Source: Ophiodon elongatus (lineage: Eukaryota; Chordata; Actinopteri; Perciformes; Hexagrammidae). From it: a stretch of 64,000 nucleotides of DNA. The stretch is from the NCBI GenBank assembly GCA_016806645.1, contig JACSYO010002131.1, forward strand, positions 2,501 to 66,500, in the 5' to 3' direction. The position numbers were made by a program, and so were the translations under genes. Shown here one piece after another: positions 34,366 through 45,739 of this stretch (positions are counted from its first letter, which is position 1; each line of letters opens with the position of its first letter). The notes under the pieces were generated by a model. The model made no database searches, was not told the DNA's origin, and saw nothing but the letters and a program-made list of their open reading frames with translations.

Positions 34366-37300
34366 ATGGTGTGGCTACAAAATGCTGTCCCTTTCATTGG
34401 TAAGAACAATTAATAACTAGAAGGCAACTTCTGACTTTGATGGTTGTTAACGGTTGAAAATAACCTGCTTCTTTCACAGGGATTCTCCTTTTGATCCAGA
34501 GGACTATTCAGCTGAGTAAGTACCTGTTCAGGATAAACATAATTGTTTTGCATCTTGGTCACTGTGTTCTGTTTGTTGTATTATTGATAATGTGTGACAA
34601 CTGGAAAAAGACACTTGACACTGTGAAGACCATGTTCAAGAACTTGAAACTATTGGACTGCTTAATGCTTCTTTAATGAGCTAACTAGAGCCTACTTTAT
34701 TGCTTCCTCCCTGCCAGATTACCATCAAATATTACAACTTTTACAACCAAAGGACCAGTTTGCCAAGATAATATTGCAGCTATAACTTGAACTTGTTAAA
34801 TCAACAACCTTTGCTTTTTGGGGCACCCGTTTTTATTGCTCATAGATATCTTGTGGACCATTAGATTGTGGTATGTCTATATATTTTCCAGTCTATGATG
34901 TGAAGATGCACACTGATTTTTTTCCAGTCTCTGCTAGCGTTGGGAGCAGTTACTATGGCCGAACAAACAAAGAAAAGAGCGACGACTATTAAAGAGTAAC
35001 AATTAACCCTCAAGGCCACAGAGAGTCTGTCACAGAGCTGTTGATTCTTCCTATGCCTCTTTTTTTTTTTGACACAGTTTGAATGTTTGTGCATATTCAA
35101 GTTACTGCTCTGCTTGCATTTTTTAAATGTCTAAACTTCTGCCCTAAGTACCCCAGCAGTACCACCTCATCGATGGCCACCTGACTTGGTATGAGGCTCA
35201 GAGCTTCTGCAGAGTAAAGTACACCGACCTGGCCACCGTGGACAACATGAATGACAAGAACGAGCTGGTGAAGACGCTGGGCCGTCGTGTGACAGAAAGC
35301 TGGATCGGGCTTCGGAGAGGACGGACCGGCAGGTGGATGTGGTCCGACGGCCGCGGCCCAGCGAACTACACCAAGTGGAATGTCGATGAACCGAACGGTG
35401 GAAGCTCTGACGCCTGCGTGGAGATGTTTCAGGGAGGCGGGTGGAACAACGAACACTGTGGACAAACAGATTTTTTTGCGTGTTATGAACGTGAGTAAAA
35501 GTGATTTTTGTAGCAGATGGAACAATAAGATGTGATAAAAATACGCTTTCAAAACATAGTAAACTAGAAGGACACTCTCTGAGCTCAGACCTCCGCCAAG
35601 GCCAAGTCCAAAGTAAAAAATTATTTGCATGTCTGCCACGTGATTCAGATTTGCTCCAAAGGTGAATGGGTTCTTCCTTGGCCCATGCCACCCCCTTCTA
35701 CCAAGTTTCATGAAAATCAGGCCAATAGGTTTTCCATAATCCTGCTGACAAACAAATCAAGAAACCGTACTGAAAACACCTCCTTAGCGGAGATAATAAA
35801 ATCCACATGGATATTGGATGTCGCTTTCAGTCCTTTGATTCACAGATCTTTAGACATGGACTAAAACTAGTTAACAACTAAAATGATTAATACTTTCTGA
35901 TATTAAACGATAGCTTCCGTCAGTAATGTTTAGTCTCCCTATCGCTTGCTTGACCCCTGCTTGCTTTGAAGAGGAAATACCAGAAATACATTTTTGTCTC
36001 CTTGTGTCTCTTTAGTCCAGCAGGATGGCAAGCAGAGGTTTGTGTTTTACTCAAAAACCGCAAGCTGGGTGAACAGCCAAGAGCTGTGCAGAAAGAGGCA
36101 CGTTGACATGGCCTGTGTAAGCACCGAGTTGGATAATTCAGAGATCGCCAATGTAGCCAGAACATTGAACACCAAAGTGTGGATCGGCCTGTTCAATGAC
36201 GCCTGGATGTGGTCGGACGGAAGGGAAACCTCCTTCAGGTTTTGGCAGAGCGGCTCGCGTTATCGGGGTGACTGCGCTGCTGCTGTAGTGTCACTGCAGG
36301 GACGCTGGGTTGAAGCTCCATGTAACCAGAGGGCCACGTTTGTCTGTCAGGGCGGTGAGTTACTGCAATTTATACATCAACTCCTAGACATGCTACCAAA
36401 GTGTTTTTTTTTATTTTGGAGAAGTTTGCTAAGCACACCTACATTTTGACTCATTCGTATCTAGAAAACAATGGGTGTCACTAGTAAACATAGTGGAGCA
36501 TTTAGCAGCTAAAGAGCCAGATATTTATTCGGGTTGGTGGAGACCAAAACAGAGCAAAAAAGAAAGCGTGAATATTGGTCTTACATTCATGTGGAGGCCA
36601 GAAACACAAAAATAAATGAATGGTAATGTTGTTCCGACAGCTGCATTTATATATATGCAACTGTTTGCAAACATGTTCACCACAACTTCTTTGGAAGATA
36701 ATGTGTCTATGTTGTGTATTAAAACATGTTTCTGCTGCCCCCAAGTGGCCAAAAAACAGTTATTGCATGTTGGACAAAAAACTGATACTTTATCCTTTTT
36801 TCTAATAAAACATGCAGATGAGGTGAAAGTACTTGGTAGTTTCTGCATTTTAGGCAGCAAAAGGTTACGGCGACGTTCATAAATAAAGTGTCTGGATGTA
36901 GCCTGAAAGGAGAAGCCCGTTGCCTGACAATGATCACATCTTTTTGGGGACGCTGCAGGACTCAAAGTAAAGAAGATGGTGATAAGGATGACGGTGCGCT
37001 CTGATGTCGACCTCACTAACTCCACCGTCAGTGATGCTCTCCTGAAAAAGGTAAAAAAAAAAAAAGTATATCTGATAAAGTAACAAAGAGGTCTGATAGA
37101 TTTATTAATATTCTTTATAGATTTTTACAGATACATTGATGTGACACAAGTGGGCAGGTAAAGCTATTTCTGGGGATCTGTGGAGTGTAACATTAAAAAA
37201 TGGTTTCCATTTTTTTTTTTTTTAAACACTGTGTGTGTCCCGTTAGCTGGACACCCGCCTGAGACAACAATCGGTGACTGATTTCAAACTCAGCTGGCGA

Positions 37301-37369
37301 AGTGACAGCAGTGGACTCATCTTCCAGCGCTACAAGCAGGTGGTGGAAGATCAGGTAGAAGATCAGTGA
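34366..37369 (+). CDS. Secreted protein with two C-type lectin domains (EPN motif in the first)
   Basis: Predicted exons: 34366-34399, 34480-34515, 35149-35490, 36016-36354, 36959-37050, 37247-37369. They total 966 nt (321 aa), in frame. A signal peptide is encoded by the first two exons (MVWLQNAVPFIGILLLIQ). CTLD1 occupies about residues 24-138: LTWYEAQSFC, TESWIGL, MWSDG, VDEPNGG and GGGWNNEHC, ending FFACYE. EPN is the mannose-type specificity motif, and WNN stands where WND is usual, so Ca-dependent binding of mannose-type sugars is plausible. CTLD2 (about 139-250) keeps WIGL, MWSDG and the cysteines but lacks EPN/QPD and WND. A ~70-residue C-terminal module (VRSDVDLTNSTVSDALLKK, then FKLSWRSDSSGLIFQRY) is shared with the lectin at 24848-28550. 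A non-coding exon probably ends at 34221. The domain order resembles fish mannose-receptor-like lectins. Confidence 0.92.
35575..35810 (+). repeat. Common teleost interspersed repeat in a lectin intron
   Basis: The phrases GACCTCCGCCAAGGCC, ACCAAGTTTCATGAAAATCAG and ACTGAAAACACCTCCTTAGCGGAG match a repeat found very widely in fish genomes (recognised from memory). The 79-codon frame here is therefore not a gene. Confidence 0.6.
36490..36740 (+). repeat. Dispersed teleost repeat, + copy
   Basis: The phrases GGAGCATTTAGCAGCTAAAG, GGTTGGTGGAGACCAAA and AATATTGGTCTTACATTCA belong to a repeat whose start is found reverse-complemented near 39660-39684. It lies in the intron before the lectin's tail exons. 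Confidence 0.6.
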
Positions 37370-38733
37370 GTACACAGTGGCTTCCTCATCCTAAAAGACA
37401 GACTCGACCTCAGAATCCTTTCAACAGTCATCAGCTGAGACCCCAAAATATATTTAGCTATTCATGACTCTGGGAAGACATGAAAAAACTGAACCTCAGG
37501 TAATTTATAACATATAGACGGATTTAGTCTTGCTGTTAGTTAGACAAATATCCATTAGTTGGCAACTGGGGCAAATATATGTTAATTAAATAAATAATAA
37601 TTTAACCATATACATTTTTCCTAAGGATAATGTGTTTTTGAAAAGAAAAAGGAAATGTCACTTTCAGAATTAATAATAATAATTAAAAAAAAAAGATTTC
37701 TAAAGCAATGTGTTGGAATTCAGCCTGCGTTCACTTTAAAATAAAAGTACATTTTTTAGTACTCTTTGCAATCATTTTATAAACATTTTCTTTTCTCTTT
37801 ACAGGATGCTGTTGGGGTTAAAGTGAGTTGACTTGTTGAAGAATTGAGTCATCATCTTAATACTGTCTCGAGCTTCGGTGTATTTTTTAACTAGGGATTG
37901 ATAAATGTATCCTCTTGAAACAAAAAAATATTCTTACCTGCATTATGAAGTAAATCAATCATTTACCTGACCTCTTTGCTTGTGTTGAAGTGGTGTTTTA
38001 AATATTATATTAACATAAACATTAAATATGTGCTTTTATTTTGGTTAAATTACATTTTACATGCACATGATTTACATCTGTGTTTTGTTGTCAACATTTG
38101 CATTTGTGCTTAATACGTGTGAGTGAACTTCTCAGTGTCACGTTATTGGGTTTTGTTAGTTTTGTTTCTTATTTTGAATTTCCCTGCCTCTTGTTTCCTC
38201 TGTTCACTTCACTTACGGTCCTTGTGATTGTCTGCCCCGCCCCTAATGGAATCATCACCTGCACCTCCCCAGTGTATTTAAACCTTGTTTGTTTCCTTCC
38301 TCCTTGTCCCTGACCGTCATGGTGCACATTGGTCAACTTTATATGATTTTGTGAATTGCAAGAATCTTTTAAATGTGGAGTTTTTATAACATTGATAATA
38401 CGATAAGATAATAAGACTCTGATGGCCTTTATGTTCAACATGAATTGTGACTTAATGTGATTCCCCATGTTTTGATGCCAGAGTGTCAATCATAAACCCT
38501 TTGTTATTAAAGAAAAAGATAAAAAACAATCTGAAATGTATGATTTTATGTGATATTAATGAATGGTTGTTTATGCTTTTTACGCTAAAACCCGAGACGT
38601 TTTGTGTTAAAAGTAGAAAAAACAAAAGACTTTATTTTATCCTTCCAGCAATTGTGTAAATGCTTTACGGTACACTTGTAGTCAAATACATGGTCAATAC
38701 ACCCTCGCGCACCTGGGTTTGCATACAGCATGA
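37370..38733. other. Intergenic DNA after the double-CTLD lectin
   Basis: A well-formed acceptor and short open segment at about 37805-37831 could serve as an alternative last exon of the lectin. A stretch at about 38140-38330 (TGATTGTCTGCCCCGCCCC, CACCTGCACC, GTGTATTTAAACC) resembles a frequent fish repeat with a promoter-like TATTTAAA. No other gene is seen. Confidence 0.4.
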
Positions 38734-38807
38734 ATTATTTAACCCTCACCTTCCAATAAAGTGCAGGTCCAGACCTGCACTTTATTGGAAGGTGAGGGTT
38801 AAATAAT
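38734..38807. repeat. Perfect 74-bp inverted repeat (36-bp arms, 2-bp centre)
   Basis: The left arm 38734-38769 and right arm 38772-38807 are exact reverse complements separated by CA. The arms start ATTATTTAACCCTCACC and close on GTGCAGGTC. Each strand carries AATAAA within its left-hand arm. It could extrude as a cruciform or give a perfect RNA hairpin. Confidence 0.95.
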
Positions 38808-40440
38808 GAAAGAGGTGAGACGGATAAGTTGCTTTTAAAAAAAAAAAAAAATTGCATTTTCACTGCTTTGTTGCTAGAAAAGAAAAAAAAAACGATATAC
38901 TTTTCACTTTTTTTGTTTTTATAAACTTGCAGCCATGAATCCTGAAACTGTCCTCTTGACAAGGTAAACCCAAAGAGTGATTAAAATCTCTATGGTTTTG
39001 TCATTAAATGTTTTTATGATAGTACTACTTATTAAACAGTAATTTGAAGTCAAGCTCCCCATAAGTTTTCTGTTGTATCTCGTGGCCTAATCAGTGGCTG
39101 GAGTAGCAGTCGGCTTAGAGAGTGAAGAGATATTCATAAATTCATACTTCATTAATGAATATAAAAAATGTTTTTGTTTAATAAATATATTGGTTATTAT
39201 AATAAAGGCCTATTTTATGGGATTACAACTGTATTACATTGCAAATCATTCAATAACTGTTGCATAATACAATAGTGGGTGTTTAACAGGAGGATATTAA
39301 TTTAGTTTAAAAAGCTTTAATACTGCTTAGAAATGCTAAATACAGGGAGTTAAAGTGGCAAAAGTTTCTCATTCACACATCCAGTAGAGTCGGACTAACA
39401 TTAGCATTTATTTAAAGTCTTCTTTCTGACCACCTGACAAATGTCTCTCTTAAAGGGCTCCATTGTCTCTACCATAGACTCTTTAAAATATAGAAATAGT
39501 CTCTGTGACGTCACCCATAAGTTGCTGAACAGACCTTAATTTGGAACCAGCTTCAAGTGGCCATTCAAAGAACTGCAGTTTTTTTTGGGCGCTTCCACGT
39601 TGGCGTTGAAGTTGGAGTTTGACGCTTGATCTCTACCAACTTTTGAGATAAATATTGTCTCTTTAGCTGCTAAATGCTCCTCTGTTCACCAGCTAGTTGC
39701 CTACTTTGTCTGTTTGTTGTTTGCATCTGTGCAGCTCGCCTACGGTAGAGTTTCTCTTTTAAAAAACTTTCTGCTCGCTGCACTTGGAAACAATACTGAT
39801 GAAAAAAACGAGACAAATTTGTCAGGTAATAATTCTCAGTGGGCTTTTCATTATGAGTGAAACCTTTCACATTGGCTCCACATAAATGTTGAGAGCGGCT
39901 TTAATGTTTAATTGTCTGACGGTTGGAGTTTGTTGCACCACAAACGCTCCGTCAGGCAGTCAGTATGTGAATAAATGAAAATATATTCTTGCATGTTTTA
40001 CCCTTTTTAGATTTAAAAGGAATATGCATTGTATATTTAAGGAGGGCCTTATAGCCCTCATACCATTGTCATTTTCATTGTTTCAGAGATTATGTTATTT
40101 ATTTATTTTGTATTCTTTCGTTGTGACATCAACAGCTGAGTAGTGAGGCTGTTTCATTTTGATTGAAAGGTTAAACACATGAAGTAATGCAGGCTTATGA
40201 ATTGGAAAGACATTTACAGAAAAGCATAACGTTTATTATTACCAGTGCAATCACTGAGCTGAAGAACTTCACTTTCATTTCTGCGTAAATGTAACTTGAA
40301 AGTTAAGTTCAGTTGTCCTTTAAGCGTTGTTGGTATTGTTACAACATTCATTATCTTGATCACCAAAGTGGAGCGATACTCAACACAATGAGATACACGT
40401 CAGATTAAAATTTCAGGAATGTACAGTATGCAGGAGGTGT
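38808..40440. other. Intergenic DNA with a dispersed teleost repeat in minus orientation
   Basis: About 39470-39960 contains GTGACGTCACCCATAAGTT and CTTTAGCTGCTAAATGCTCC. The latter is the reverse complement of the repeat start near 36500. The 66-codon minus-strand frame there is repeat sequence. No gene is recognised. Confidence 0.5.
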
Positions 40441-40455
40441 GACTTAGAGCTGATC

Positions 40456-40949
40456 ATAAATAAAATCCTCAGGCTCTTTCGGTACTCACACATCTGCTGG
40501 AACTCAATCAGGTAACAAGATTTGATTAAACATTTGTTTTTTTATTTTTCCATAGCTTTGTTTATTTTATATTCTGAATACTATCAGTGCAAACATGATT
40601 TGAGTAATAGTTGTGGAGGTTTGTGCTGTTATGTTACTGAAGCTTACGGCCCATCCATCCATCCATCATATTATTAATTCTTCATCATCTTAATGATTAT
40701 GCTGCTGCTGAAACATAGAAAACAACATTTTTAGGCCTTTCCTTTTTTTATATAATTAAAAGTGTCACAATCTATGCCAAAGTGAAAATTTTAAAACATA
40801 ATTTGTTTTTATTTTGATTGGGGATGTAATGTTTTGAGTGTTATTTTTGTTTTCTGTAAGTAACCAGTTTTGTGATATGTGTTGTGTCATCAGGAATCTG
40901 CAAAAAGACAAACAGATCTGACCAGAAAACATCATAAGTGCTGGTGCAG
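40456..40949 (+). promoter_or_regulatory. Putative promoter and 5' UTR exons of the + strand SAMD9-like gene
   Basis: A TATA-like CATAAATAAAA at 40456-40466 is followed by a candidate first exon ending at a good donor (AATCAG/GTAACAAG, 40511/40512). A second candidate non-coding exon is at 40894-40949 (CATCAG acceptor, GGTGCAG/GTCAGT donor). A third acceptor (CTTCCTCCAG) at 42120-42129 would join to the coding exon. Inferred from splice signals only; the first exon's start is not visible. Confidence 0.4.
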
Positions 40950-41204
40950 GTCAGTGAACATTTTAAATATGAGCTACTTTAAACTGTCCCACTTCAGCAG
41001 TTATGAAACTTGTTTATAAGTTGCAACTAACTTCAATAATGTTTGTTAAATAATGTAGTAATGCTTTTTATATTTAGCTATAAACCATTTCAAGTCATTA
41101 AGAAAGGGTAATTATACCATCAGTTCTGCAGTGACAAATATCAATAAAAAGTAGATCAAGAAGTGAACAGCAAACTGTTGAGTCATCTATTATCTGCAAT
41201 TATT

Positions 41205-41244
41205 AGTCTATAATTAGTCTATAATTAGTCTATAATTAGTCTAT
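41205..41244. repeat. 11-bp tandem repeat (TCTATAATTAG)n
   Basis: Three to four nearly exact copies in intergenic/intronic DNA upstream of the SAMD9-like gene. Confidence 0.85.
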
Positions 41245-41569
41245 CATAACTGGTTCTTCAAGACTGCAGATGTGTTCGTGAATAAGCTGTAAATAATTAG
41301 TTAGTACAATTAGTTTTGGTCCAGATGCCCTTGATCTGTTTCCGAGAAGGTTAGATGTCAAATGTGCATTGGATCAAAACATTTTCAGAGAACTGGAAAA
41401 TTAAAGAGCTAAAAACACAATGCCAACAAGAGCTTTTTGCAACCAGTCATGCAAAAGTTGTTATTCATTAACATCCTATAATATCTATAACGCATTGGTA
41501 ACTCTTTTGTTAACCATAAATAAGGACAATAGTTACAATTAAAACAAGACAAAGAGTCTTGTGAGGATG

Positions 41570-42010
41570 TTCTCAGACACAGTGGCGCTTTGAGCTAAAT
41601 GCTAAAATGCTCTCAAAGCGAACATGCAAATGTTTAAGAGCTGCAATGTTGATCATCATCTTATATGAGAGTGTTAGCATGCTATTATTTACCATAAAGC
41701 AACTTACACTAAGTACAGCTGAGAGGAATGGCAATAGTTTTGCAGATATTTACTCATAAACCAGCATTTTCACTTGATGATGGCGCTGGAGAAAAGCTCT
41801 GGGATCAAAACAGCTATTGAGATAGAAGAAACAAAAATGTCAAACTCATGGCAAAAACAATCATGGGATTACAGTCATGGTAATCCGTCCAAGAATTGCT
41901 CAGTGGTAAAGTGGTGGTCCAACCGATCCACCGTCATTGCAATTCATAGAGCCACGCCACCAGCAAGGCTAGTAAAACCTCTTCAGAACAGTGCTGTATT
42001 AGAAAGTGGT
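41570..42010 (+). repeat. Common teleost interspersed repeat (gene-like but non-coding)
   Basis: AGTGGCGCTTTGAGCTAAATG, GCAGATATTTACTCATAAACC and GATGATGGCGCTGGAGAAAAG are hallmark phrases of a repeat abundant in fish (from memory). It explains the 82-codon frame at 41774-42022. Confidence 0.65.
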
Positions 42011-42147
42011 AAAACTAAATGATAAACATGGGCTCCGTTGTTATCACCTTTTCAGGTACTTGAATTCTGCTGAACTACCTTTTGGAAGCAGAATCAAAGA
42101 GATAAACAAAAGTTTTCATCTTCCTCCAGAAATCCAAGCTCACCATC

Positions 42148-44202
42148 ATGGATTTGACACCAGTGGAAAATGATGATGATTTACTTGAGTATGTGCAACA
42201 AAATCCAAAGTCCACCAATACGCAACTGTTCTCTTTTTTGGCGCTGCTAAATGCGTACATTCCTGAGTCCTACCTCCTGATGTCTGAGTGTCAACAGATC
42301 CTTGGACCACCCGATCCCATCCACGGAGGCCCCCCCTTTGAAAAAAGAATGGAGCCTTTTTCCATCTTTATCAACAAATCCAGTCTAAACCCTGAACACG
42401 TCTGTATGATTTACCCAACTCTTGCAAATTATTTTGTGGCGTTACTAAATGCCTCAGGGATTTCCAGGAGTAAGACAGTGAATGATTTAATGTTCTCACT
42501 TTGTGGAGATCAGCCCCAACCACATATACTCCAGTTCATCAAATGTTTGCTGACAAAGAGAGAATTGGGAGAAAAGGGGAAAGAGAAGTTCTCAAGGTTG
42601 ATTCAAGATATACGGGATGAAGAGGATTTCTACAAGGCTGTGTCTGTCTTGAAAACTGCATCAAATAAATTGAGACAAAACCCCATGTACCCCCAAACCC
42701 TTTCCCGTCTCTATTACATAAGAGGAGGCATCATTGACTATAAAAAAGCCGAAGAATGGGCAAAGAGAGCCATTGAAATAGGTCAAAACAACTCTTATGT
42801 GGCTGACACTCTCGGGCAGGTTTACAAGAATCGTTTGATGAGGGAAGCCAAGCTACTGAACGATATCTTACAAATGGCAGCTAAGGCTTTCGAAGCCTTT
42901 AAAGATGTGGAGAGGAAAGCTGACAAAGAAGAGGGCCCAGAAATGAAAGACATGGCTGGTACTGTAAGCATTTCAAATTCGTTCAACAACAGAGGCCTTT
43001 TTGGCTTCATTGAAGTGGCAAAGATAGCCTTTGAGAAACTCAAAGCAGTAAGATCTCCTCTTTCACAGGAGCACAGGCGGTTCATCCAAAACTTAAAAAT
43101 GGAAGTTCAAGATAAGTTTGACTTTTTTGAACGGTACCTAACCTACTCCAAGCCTACCATGACATCTGAAGAGCCACATTACTTCTGGAAGGACATTGTA
43201 CTTTGTTACGAAATGTACACAACAGAAACAGCAGCTGAATCCATAAGCTTTGCAGGCCTTCTAGATGTTCTGAATCATGGCCTTTACACGTCAAAGGGAA
43301 GCTGTGCTGGTTTTGAGGAGGCCGAGAAAACCGTGTCGGATTTAGAGAGAATCCAAGATGATTTGAAAACCGCCTACGAGGCGAATCCTGACAATATCCA
43401 AGCAGCTGAGAGTTACATCCTCTCCAACATCATCTTGAGCAACAAGATGCATAACTCTCCTAAGCTCACCCCAGTGAATGAACTCCAAGCAATAATACAC
43501 CGATTCTTGGACACAGACGTGGGGCGTAGAAGCCCTGAGTTTTACCTCATGGCTCTGCTGCTGTTTTGGCCTGAGGAAGAGTCTCAAGTGGTGCAAGATG
43601 AGGATGATGAAGAAGTGGAACAACCAGCCACAGAGGAAGAGCGGCCAGACGACGCAACCCGGGAGGTTGAGGACAGAGATGAGGAACAAGAAACAAGCAG
43701 AGAGCCTGAACTATATCTTGACCTCATGTTTGACCAGCAACAGTATGTCACATTCATGGAGAAAACGTTCGAGAGATCTGATGCCAAGTACCTTCGAGGC
43801 CGTTACCTTTTGCCTCTGTTTTTTCTGGGGAAGGGATCTGGACTGAGCAGATGGATCCACAAATCAAGGTTGGATGCAATCGTGGAAAACGTGGTGGATG
43901 CTGAGCTCGCTGTTGGACAGGATGAAAGGAGTACTAAGGAGAAATGGAGGCGGATGAATGAAAAATGGACCAACGGGGATGTGTGGCGAATCCCAGAAAT
44001 TGAAGACATGCTTCTCCCAGTCCGGGTCGAGCTACACTCCACTCCCGCGATGCCACAGGAGCACGAAGAAGAGAACGTGCTTGTTTGTGCTGCAGAGAAG
44101 AAAATAATGGTTACGAAAGAGGTTGAACATGATTCAACGCTCAGCCCGATGCTTTTCTATCTTGGCTTCAACATTAAGGGTCCTGTCGTCTTCCATGTGT
44201 GA
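42148..44202 (+). CDS. SAMD9-like protein, C-terminal part only (TPR and OB-fold)
   Basis: A single intact 684-codon frame resembling the C-terminal part of SAMD9/SAMD9L, predicted antiviral STAND-type proteins that restrict poxviruses and affect translation. Family hallmarks in order: LFSFLALLNAYIPESYLL near residues 29-46, ILGPPDPIHGG, CMIYPTLA, SFCG-like LMFSLCGDQPQ, LLTKRELGEKGKEKFSRLI, the TPR-like block AEEWAKRAIEIGQNNSYVADTLGQVYKN, FDFFERYLTYSKP, RGRYLLPLFFLGKGSG, and the end FYLGFNIKGPVVFHV. The SAM, AlbA, SIR2-like and P-loop NTPase regions normally upstream are absent. An in-frame stop at 42103 precedes the first Met, and no matching coding exon was found back to 37.4 kb. An acidic insert (about 478-520) interrupts the TPR/OB junction. 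A polyadenylation signal is at 45429. The intact 2-kb frame argues against a pseudogene. Compare the CARD-bearing paralogue at 61322-64000. Confidence 0.9.
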   Translation: MDLTPVENDDDLLEYVQQNPKSTNTQLFSFLALLNAYIPESYLLMSECQQILGPPDPIHGGPPFEKRMEPFSIFINKSSLNPEHVCMIYPTLANYFVALLNASGISRSKTVNDLMFSLCGDQPQPHILQFIKCLLTKRELGEKGKEKFSRLIQDIRDEEDFYKAVSVLKTASNKLRQNPMYPQTLSRLYYIRGGIIDYKKAEEWAKRAIEIGQNNSYVADTLGQVYKNRLMREAKLLNDILQMAAKAFEAFKDVERKADKEEGPEMKDMAGTVSISNSFNNRGLFGFIEVAKIAFEKLKAVRSPLSQEHRRFIQNLKMEVQDKFDFFERYLTYSKPTMTSEEPHYFWKDIVLCYEMYTTETAAESISFAGLLDVLNHGLYTSKGSCAGFEEAEKTVSDLERIQDDLKTAYEANPDNIQAAESYILSNIILSNKMHNSPKLTPVNELQAIIHRFLDTDVGRRSPEFYLMALLLFWPEEESQVVQDEDDEEVEQPATEEERPDDATREVEDRDEEQETSREPELYLDLMFDQQQYVTFMEKTFERSDAKYLRGRYLLPLFFLGKGSGLSRWIHKSRLDAIVENVVDAELAVGQDERSTKEKWRRMNEKWTNGDVWRIPEIEDMLLPVRVELHSTPAMPQEHEEENVLVCAAEKKIMVTKEVEHDSTLSPMLFYLGFNIKGPVVFHV

Positions 44203-45700
44203 TATCCTCACATGTCTGGACAGTGATTGACAAACAACACTTTTGTGCTGCACTAAACTTCCTGACATCCCTTTCAATAGTTCCTGGGATATTCCTGTGT
44301 AGTGGTTGACTGACCGACATACCAACATTGTCATCCCTAGAGCTACCCTGCAAGTGTTGATAGAAATTATCATCTTTGAGGTACATAGAATCATGAAAAA
44401 TAGCTGGAAGATTTCCCCAAAACACCCAAACTATGTAGTTATTTTTACACTATATGACTTTGATGCAGTACGTAAAGTAAAGACTCAAATGCTCAGGGTC
44501 ACCTGTCTTAGAAAATTGTCAAATCAAATGCATTATATTATGTTATTTTTTAGGCTAGAGTAGATGGTAGTGGTTGTATCTTCAATATTATGTCCCACAA
44601 GTTAAGTTAATTTAACTTAATTTGGGTGTATAAAACATTTTCTTTTTATATTGGATTTACATTTTCTTTTTCTTTAATTAACCATGATTGACTATATTAT
44701 AACGGTACCATAACCAGGTGGCTTCCATTTGAAAAAGGCTGGTATTATCATTTGGTGTTAAAAGATAAATATGATGTGAAAATACCATCTGATGTGATGA
44801 CATTTTTTTCTTCTTTGTCTTTTATTTTGTAGTAATTTAGATGTAATTTTCCAATACAGCATAAATGCATATAAATACAAATAGTAGGTACCATTTATTG
44901 ATTGAATTACATTGACCTTGTGCAGTTTTATGATATTTAATTAGTTGTTTGTTGTTTTCAAGTTTTTTTTCCAACTGTATTATGTATGTTTATTTGTAAC
45001 ATAAACCAATGTTTTTAAAGAAACATGGTGTGAACATGTCATTGGAAATAATGTGGGCAGTTGTTTTGGCAAACTAATTAAACTTGAAATGGGATTATTT
45101 GCTATGTGAGTTTGTTTTAAGACGTTAACTACAGCCAACGTGCACTGACTGTTGAACAATAGTGGCCATGGTAAGTAATTTATATTGCATCCCATCCAAA
45201 ACACATTAAATGATCAAAAGACACTTTATTTTTTTATTTGGAATTGTGCACAACAATATTGTTTGAATGCAGGATTTTAACTTGCAACAGAGTATTTTTC
45301 TTATGTTAGTATTGTTACTTTTAAGTGGGGAAGAGCTGAACTAAACAAGCCAACTGTATATAAAGTAGTTACAACTTACTGCACCGACCATTAGAGCAGT
45401 GCAATGGGAAAATGCTACTTAGACACTGAAATAAAGTAATTTAAATAATATTCAAGTCGCAGGGATGCAATTCTCTTCCTGTGAATACATCTATACTTCA
45501 TATTTAATAGATTTATATTTAATAACATTTATAAAACTACATAAAAAAAATAGAAAACGCAACAACAAAAAGAGAAAACATTTATAAAACTAAAGTTACA
45601 TAAAAAAATAGAAAACGCAACAACAAAAATATTTTTTTCTATAAAACTACAACTAATTTGATGATGTTGCCGTGAATACTCTTTGCACCACGTTTAAAGC
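44203..45700 (+). other. SAMD9-like 3' UTR and intergenic DNA
   Basis: The best polyadenylation signal is AATAAA at 45429-45434. A short tandem duplication with ATAGAAAACGCAACAACAAAAA lies at about 45535-45635. No gene is recognised. Confidence 0.5.
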
Positions 45701-45739
45701 CTGCATAATAATAATATCACCAGTTTGCGACGGTAGAGA

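Noticed and set aside
41880..41935. tRNA-like phrase GCTCAGTGGTAAAGTGGTGG
   Set aside because: No matching T-arm or acceptor stem and it sits in an interspersed repeat.
41774..42022. 82-codon frame upstream of the SAMD9-like gene
   Set aside because: Lies inside a common teleost interspersed repeat.
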